From Gammaproteobacteria bacterium (GTDB taxonomy: Bacteria > Pseudomonadota > Gammaproteobacteria > Ga0077554 > Ga007554), in assembly GCA_040183005.1 (NCBI GenBank), contig JAMPIW010000007.1:1744188-1808187 (forward strand): a stretch of 64,000 nucleotides of DNA, given 5' to 3'. Below the pieces are notes generated by a model that was given only the letters and a program-made list of their open reading frames with translations, searched no databases and was not told where the DNA came from. A program made the translations under genes and the position numbers. Shown here one piece after another: positions 59,245-64,000 of this stretch; positions within the stretch are counted from its first letter, which is position 1; each line of letters opens with the position of its first letter.

Positions 59245-59321
59245 TCCACGAAAAGTTCGAAAACAACAGTTAAACGGGATGTGCCATGAAAATTTTTCGT
59301 GCCTTTCGTGTTTTTCGTGGA
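59245..59321. repeat. short CACGAAA-type inverted repeat element
   Basis: 77 bases, TCCACGAAAAGTTCGAAAA at the left and TTTCGTGTTTTTCGTGGA at the right. The right arm (from 59293) is identical over about 25 bases to the right arm at 32200–32226. It lies between the epimerase-like and SPOR genes. Confidence 0.7.
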
Positions 59322-59338
59322 CCGCATCTTCCCCAAAG

Positions 59339-59944
59339 CTACCCCTTGGCCTTGAGCGGAATGGCATTAATGTTGTTTTGCCGGAGCTGGGTACGCACTT
59401 TGTTGAGTTCATCCATGCCGCTATACGGCCCCATGCGCACGCGGTGCCAGGTATCATATTCAACCGTGACCGACTGGATTTTGGCCTCGATGCCGAGCAG
59501 GGCAAGGCTCGCCTTGAGCGCGTCGGCGTCCGCCAGATTTTTGAATGATCCGGCCTGCAGGAAGTAGGATTCTGCTTTACCTGCCTGCGCATCGGTTGCC
59601 GCGCGTTTTTTTAGTTCTTTGTCGGGGATGATTACTTCCATCTCCGGCAGGATAGTATAAAAATCAAAACGCGGCTTTGGAGGTGTTGCTGCGCTGGCGG
59701 TATTTTTCTCTTTCGTGCTGGGCTTCTGCTGCGGCTTCGCAGCCGGTACCGGCTCGGCGCTGACAGCAGACTCGGGAACATGATCCGATGCAGGACGCTT
59801 GTCCAGCCAGATCAGAAATGCAACGAACAGCCCAACAGTCAAACCGGCGGCGAGCCACATCCAGCCTGGCACCGGCTTGCGTGTCGACGCCCTTTTTCTC
59901 GCACCCTTAAGGGTGCCCGAGGTTTTTTTGTAGTCGCGCGCCAC
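59339..59944 (-). CDS. SPOR-domain membrane protein
   Basis: 201 residues: a basic cytoplasmic N-terminus, one membrane helix (MWLAAGLTVGLFVAFLIWL, about 29–47), a charged periplasmic linker and a C-terminal SPOR domain (SYFLQAGSFKNLADADALKA to the end). SPOR domains bind denuded glycan at the division site, as in FtsN. It starts two bases after argS, the same neighbour as ftsN-like genes in relatives, so it may be the FtsN-type protein. Confidence 0.9.
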   Translation of the reverse strand: MARDYKKTSGTLKGARKRASTRKPVPGWMWLAAGLTVGLFVAFLIWLDKRPASDHVPESAVSAEPVPAAKPQQKPSTKEKNTASAATPPKPRFDFYTILPEMEVIIPDKELKKRAATDAQAGKAESYFLQAGSFKNLADADALKASLALLGIEAKIQSVTVEYDTWHRVRMGPYSGMDELNKVRTQLRQNNINAIPLKAKG

Positions 59945-59946
59945 GG

Positions 59947-61815
59947 CTACATGGCTTCGGGCGCGGATACACCGAGCAGGGTTAGGCCATTACGCAGCAC
60001 ATGACGGGTGGCCATGATGAGATTGAGGCGCGCATCACGCAGCAAACCGTCATCCACGATAAAGATGTGGGCGTTGTAATAGGTGTGGAAATCATTCGCC
60101 AGATCACGCAGGAAATGGGCCAGTTGATGCGGCTCGTGATTAAGCGCCGCCGTCTCGACGATCTCGGGATAACGCGACAGGCCAAGCATCAGCGCCTGCT
60201 CGTGCGTCTCGGTGAGCAGATGTAGATTGGCGCGCCCGCGCGCCTCATCCCAATGCAGACCCTTTTCCTGCAACTGGCGCATTACGCTGCACACTCGCGC
60301 GTGGGCGTACTGGATGTAATAGACAGGGTTATCGCTGGATTGTGACTTGGCAAGATCAAGATCAAAATCCATGTGCTGCTCACACTTGCGCAGCACATAG
60401 AAAAAGCGCGCCGCGTCATCGCCGACTTCGTGGCGCAATTCACGCAGGGTGACAAATTCGCCGGAGCGGGTGGACATCTGCGCCTTTTCGCCAGCGCGGT
60501 ACAGGGTGGCGAACTGCACCAGCAGCACATCCAGCCGCGAAGGATCATCACCCACTGCGGCGAGCGCGGCCTTGACGCGCGGCACATAGCCATGATGGTC
60601 CGCACCCCACACATCGATCACACGATCAAATCCGCGCTCCATCTTATCCATGTGGTAGGCGATATCGGCAGCGAAATAGGTCTTCTGGCCATTTTCACGC
60701 ACGATAACGCGATCTTTCTCGTCGCCGTAATCCGTGGAGCGGAACCACAGCGCGCCATCCTTTTCATAGAGATGGCCACTGGCCTGGAGACGGGCCACTG
60801 CGCGATCCACTGCGCCGCTTTCGAACAACGAACGCTCCGAAAACCATTCTTCATAGATCACACCAAACTCGCGCAGATCCTCACGGATATCTTCCAGAAT
60901 GTCGTTTAGCCCCAGATCAAATACCTGGCGGTAGGCGGCCGCGCCGAGTAATTGCTTGGCACGGGCGATGAGGGCATCGATGTGCGCCTCCTTGTCTCCG
61001 CCTGCCGGCTCGTCCGGCGGCAGGTCTTGCATGACCTGCGCAATGGGATGATGCAGGGTGTCGCCATACTGGGTACGCAGATCCGCAGCGATATCACGCA
61101 CATATTCGCCTTTGTAGCCATTGGCTGGAAAGGCAAATGTTTCGCCGCACAGGGATGTGCCAGTGTCGCGGGAAGGCCACTCCAGCGCATCCTGCTCTCG
61201 CGGCACTTGTCCATCCCTGGACGGCGCAGGATGCTGGGAACGACCGCCGCACAGCTCCAGATAACGCAGCCAGACGCTGGTGGCGAGGATATCCATCTGG
61301 CGTCCTGCGTCGTTGACGTAGTATTCGCGGTGCGCTTTATAACCCACCGCCTCCAGCAGATCGGCGACTGCCGCGCCATAGGCGGCGCCGCGCCCGTGCC
61401 CCACGTGCAGTGGCCCGGTGGGATTGGCCGACACGAATTCCACCTGCACCAGCCGCCCTCCGCCAAGGGTGCTGCGGCCATAGTGCGGGCCTTCCGCCAT
61501 GATCTCGGTGATGACGCCCTGAAAGGCCGCGGGGGTCATGTAGAAATTGATAAAACCCGGCCCCGCGACTTCAACCTTGGCGATTTTATCCGAAGCAGGC
61601 AGCGCGGCGACGATATGCTCGGCCAGCTCCCTGGGTTTGCGGCGCGCGACCTTGGCCAGGGTCAGCGCGACATTGCTGGCAAATTCGCCGTGGCTGCGGT
61701 CACGGGTGCGCTCAACCGGGATATGTGACGGCAGTTCGATATCAGCGGCCAATCCGCCACCCTGTTGCAGGCCAACGAGGGCGCTCGAAAGCAGGTGTTC
61801 CAGATGGTGTTTCAA
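59947..61815 (-). CDS. argS: arginyl-tRNA synthetase with an in-frame 34-residue insert
   Basis: 622 residues, class I. The HIGH-type motif is [17 protein letters not shown], and the ArgS signatures [21 protein letters not shown] and [17 protein letters not shown] follow. The anticodon-binding end is normal ([18 protein letters not shown]-like). Between LELCG and [12 protein letters not shown], residues about 190–223 ([18 protein letters not shown]…) are foreign. They derive from a 102-base palindromic element flanked by a ten-base direct repeat, and the frame is kept. The gene is probably functional because it is essential. Confidence 0.95.
   Translation of the reverse strand: MKHHLEHLLSSALVGLQQGGGLAADIELPSHIPVERTRDRSHGEFASNVALTLAKVARRKPRELAEHIVAALPASDKIAKVEVAGPGFINFYMTPAAFQGVITEIMAEGPHYGRSTLGGGRLVQVEFVSANPTGPLHVGHGRGAAYGAAVADLLEAVGYKAHREYYVNDAGRQMDILATSVWLRYLELCGGRSQHPAPSRDGQVPREQDALEWPSRDTGTSLCGETFAFPANGYKGEYVRDIAADLRTQYGDTLHHPIAQVMQDLPPDEPAGGDKEAHIDALIARAKQLLGAAAYRQVFDLGLNDILEDIREDLREFGVIYEEWFSERSLFESGAVDRAVARLQASGHLYEKDGALWFRSTDYGDEKDRVIVRENGQKTYFAADIAYHMDKMERGFDRVIDVWGADHHGYVPRVKAALAAVGDDPSRLDVLLVQFATLYRAGEKAQMSTRSGEFVTLRELRHEVGDDAARFFYVLRKCEQHMDFDLDLAKSQSSDNPVYYIQYAHARVCSVMRQLQEKGLHWDEARGRANLHLLTETHEQALMLGLSRYPEIVETAALNHEPHQLAHFLRDLANDFHTYYNAHIFIVDDGLLRDARLNLIMATRHVLRNGLTLLGVSAPEAM
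61143..61254. repeat. palindromic element inserted in frame in argS
   Basis: CGCCGCACAG occurs at 61143–61152 and again at 61245–61254, exactly 102 bases (34 codons) apart. Between them are inverted pairs such as GCATCCTGC/GCAGGATGC and CAGGGATG/CATCCCTG. The two outer parts match the element at 20545–20610. Confidence 0.8.
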
Positions 61816-61863
61816 GGGAGCATCCTGAGTATAGTTAGGGAAAAAACAGTGGATATGCGGATT

Positions 61864-63939
61864 TTACCCTGATGGGGAGGAAACGAGAAGCCGTGCAGCT
61901 TCATCGGCGGGCAATGGCCGACTGAAATAATAGCCTTGCATTGCGTCACAGTGATGCTCGACCAAAAATACCCTTTGCTCTGCGGTTTCCACGCCTTCGG
62001 CAACCACCCGGATGCCCAGGTTGTGCGCCATGGCGATAATCGCCATGGCAATCGCCGCGTCATCATGATCGGCGGGGATGTCGCTCACGAATGAACGATC
62101 AATTTTCAGGGTGTTGATCGGCAGGCGCTTGAGGTAGCCCAAGCTGGAATAGCCGGTACCAAAGTCGTCGATACTGATATCTATCCCCATGGCGTCCAAT
62201 GCGTTCAGGGTAGTAATGGCGGTTTCAGCATTTTGCATGAGCATGGTCTCTGTCAGCTCCAGCTCCAGATAACACGGCTCCAGCCCCGTTTTCTGCAATA
62301 TCTGCGCAACGGTACCAATAAAATTGGATTGCCGAAGCTGGCGCGCCGAGAGATTAACTGCCATGCGCACTGGCGGCAGGCCCTGATTCTGCCACGCCTT
62401 GTTCTGCAGGCAGGCGGTGCGCAGCACCCATTCGCCTATCGGGCTGATCATGCCGGTGTCTTCAGCGATGGGAATAAACTGCAGCGGCGAAATCATGCCC
62501 AGCTCAGGGTGCCGCCAGCGTATCAGGGCTTCCATGCCGATAATTTCGCCGCTTTCAAGATCCACTTGCGGCTGGTAATGCAGCAGAAATTCGTTCCGCT
62601 CCAACGCATGGCGCAGGGCATTCTCCAGCGCCAGCCGCTCGAAGGCTTTGGCATTCATCGCGGCGGCGTAAAATTGATAGGCGCTGCGTCCCTGTTCCTT
62701 GGCATGGTACATGGCAGTATCCACGTTTTTGAGCAGCGCCTCCGGTGTATCGCCATCGAGCGGGAAAAGCGCGATGCCAATACTGGCACTCATGAACAAT
62801 TCGTACTCGCCAACACGGAAGGAATAGGCAAAACTGTCCAGGATTTTTTGCGCAACACGCGCCGCATCCTCCGCGTGCGCAAGATCCGGCACGATCACCG
62901 CAAACTCGTCGCCTGCCAGACGCGAGACCGTATCCACCTCACGCATACAGGCTCTCAGCCTTTTGGCGACCACCTGGATCAACGCGTCGCCGACACCATG
63001 TCCCAGCGTATCATTGATGGTCTTGAAGCGATCCATATCAAGCAATAACACCGCAAGCACTCTGCCGCGCCGTTCAGCCTCAATAATGGCCTGTTCCAGA
63101 CGCTGCTTGAACATCACGCGGTTGGGCAGGCCGGTCAGATCGTCGTGATGGGCGAGGTGATGAATACGTGCCTCGGCGTGTCTACGCTCGGTGATGTCCT
63201 GTATCGCGCCCTCATGGTATAGCACCTGGCCGGTGACACCACTAACCACCCGGCTACTAATCTCGACCCAGATTATATCGCCATTATGGCGGCGCAACTG
63301 CGCCACAAAACCGCTGGTCTTTCCCCCTTGTTGCAGCATTTTGTCCTGCAGCCTCTGAAAACCCTCGGGATGCACACACAAATTGAGCACATTATGTGCG
63401 CGCAAGGCATCCAGGTCCTGGTAGCCAAGCATCTGCAGCAGCGCCGGATTGGCATCCAGTATTTGTCCATCCGGGGTTGTTTGATACAACCCCACGGGCA
63501 CACCATCAAACAGGCCACGATAGCGAAGCTCGGCATCCAGCAAAGCTCGCCGCTGCCGCGCCTGATTCAGGGCGGCATTGACCGCAACAACCAATCGGCC
63601 AATATGATCGGGGGATTTGATGATGTAATCATCAATATCCGCCTTCATCGCCGCTACGGCAACCTCCTCACTGCCCGTGGCGGTAAACATGATGACAGGG
63701 CAATGCGGCCAGCTCATTTTGACGGCACGTAATACGGCCAGGCCGTCCGTCCAACGGATTTGATAGTCCGTGATGACCAGATCAAAACCGCCCTCCGTCA
63801 GCGCCTGATCCAGCCCTGGCGCACCGGTGATTTCACGGACATAAGAATCGGGATATTCGCGACCCAGGACGCGCATTACCAGAGCACGGTCGTCAGGGTT
63901 GTCATCAACAAGTAAAATATGCAAGGGGCAATCAGTCAT
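61864..63939 (-). CDS. REC–PAS–GGDEF–EAL cyclic-di-GMP signalling protein
   Basis: 691 residues from MTDCPLHILLVDDNPDDRAL at 63939. A receiver domain comes first (acidic DD at 12–13, phospho-acceptor Asp58 in VITDYQ, Lys in IIKSPD). A PAS domain follows (LRYRGLFDGVPVGLYQTTPD). The GGDEF domain has the active-site loop LAGDEF, and the EAL domain has EALIRWRH and DDFGTGYSSLGYLKRLP. Both cyclase and phosphodiesterase signatures look usable, though the first Gly is Ala. No partner kinase is visible. It follows the argS start on the same strand with its own start region. Confidence 0.95.
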   Translation of the reverse strand: MTDCPLHILLVDDNPDDRALVMRVLGREYPDSYVREITGAPGLDQALTEGGFDLVITDYQIRWTDGLAVLRAVKMSWPHCPVIMFTATGSEEVAVAAMKADIDDYIIKSPDHIGRLVVAVNAALNQARQRRALLDAELRYRGLFDGVPVGLYQTTPDGQILDANPALLQMLGYQDLDALRAHNVLNLCVHPEGFQRLQDKMLQQGGKTSGFVAQLRRHNGDIIWVEISSRVVSGVTGQVLYHEGAIQDITERRHAEARIHHLAHHDDLTGLPNRVMFKQRLEQAIIEAERRGRVLAVLLLDMDRFKTINDTLGHGVGDALIQVVAKRLRACMREVDTVSRLAGDEFAVIVPDLAHAEDAARVAQKILDSFAYSFRVGEYELFMSASIGIALFPLDGDTPEALLKNVDTAMYHAKEQGRSAYQFYAAAMNAKAFERLALENALRHALERNEFLLHYQPQVDLESGEIIGMEALIRWRHPELGMISPLQFIPIAEDTGMISPIGEWVLRTACLQNKAWQNQGLPPVRMAVNLSARQLRQSNFIGTVAQILQKTGLEPCYLELELTETMLMQNAETAITTLNALDAMGIDISIDDFGTGYSSLGYLKRLPINTLKIDRSFVSDIPADHDDAAIAMAIIAMAHNLGIRVVAEGVETAEQRVFLVEHHCDAMQGYYFSRPLPADEAARLLVSSPSG

Positions 63940-64000
63940 AATACCCATTTTCCCGGCGCGTGTTTTGCCAGGGCAAACCCAGTGATCAGCATCCACTTTT

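Noticed and set aside
1-64000. CRISPR array, tRNA or rRNA genes
   Set aside because: No regularly spaced repeats and no T-loop or cloverleaf-like sequence were found by eye; repeats present are dispersed or inverted, not arrays.

Overview
The window reads as one chromosomal contig of a Gammaproteobacterium. The reasons are the gene orders str–S10–spc, suhB–trmJ–cysE–iscR–iscS–iscA–ndk–rlmN–pilF–rodZ–ispG–hisS–yfgM–bamB–der, and mutS followed at a distance by fdxA. A PEP-CTERM protein, a FolE2-type GTP cyclohydrolase and a NifS-like desulfurase suggest an environmental, non-enteric lineage; the exact genus cannot be read from the sequence.

Layout. 1–12,000 (minus strand): ribosomal superoperon, from the first codons of rplR back through spc and S10 genes to tuf, fusA, rpsG and rpsL, driven by a near-consensus promoter at 12,124–12,152. 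12,250–17,800: an EamA transporter, a membrane-anchored kelch-type propeller, dxs, a QueD/PTPS homologue and folE2. 17,800–31,750: a long conserved housekeeping block (der to suhB) for ribosome and outer-membrane assembly, tRNA charging, isoprenoids, cell shape, pili and Fe-S clusters. The isc locus here has only iscR, iscS and iscA. 31,785–34,817: a GxxExxY gene broken by an amber codon and framed by inverted repeats, then mutS.

34,818–48,159 is an accessory island between mutS and fdxA, which are close neighbours in relatives such as Pseudomonas. It holds an LPP20/LpoB-like/LPP20 lipoprotein operon, a damaged HigBA-like toxin-antitoxin locus beside a duplicated mutS tail, an intact IS4-family element with a 9-bp target duplication, VapBC bracketed by dispersed repeats, a two-gene operon of a KamA-like radical SAM enzyme and a TIR-like protein, a GNAT/tail-collar pair, and a secreted P-domain/Ig protein with a PEP-CTERM protein behind a sigma-54-type promoter. 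The KamA–TIR pair is the best candidate for an undescribed, possibly anti-phage, system.

48,160–63,939 returns to mostly core genes: fdxA, a CHRD protein, a FadL-type porin, dtd, pip, typA, a fatty-acid desaturase, slyX, tex, an aldose-epimerase-like gene, a SPOR protein, argS and a REC–PAS–GGDEF–EAL signalling protein. This part and the housekeeping block are sprinkled with miniature inverted-repeat elements. Some look like internally deleted relatives of the GxxExxY element, and one palindromic element sits in frame inside argS. No tRNA, rRNA or CRISPR array was seen.
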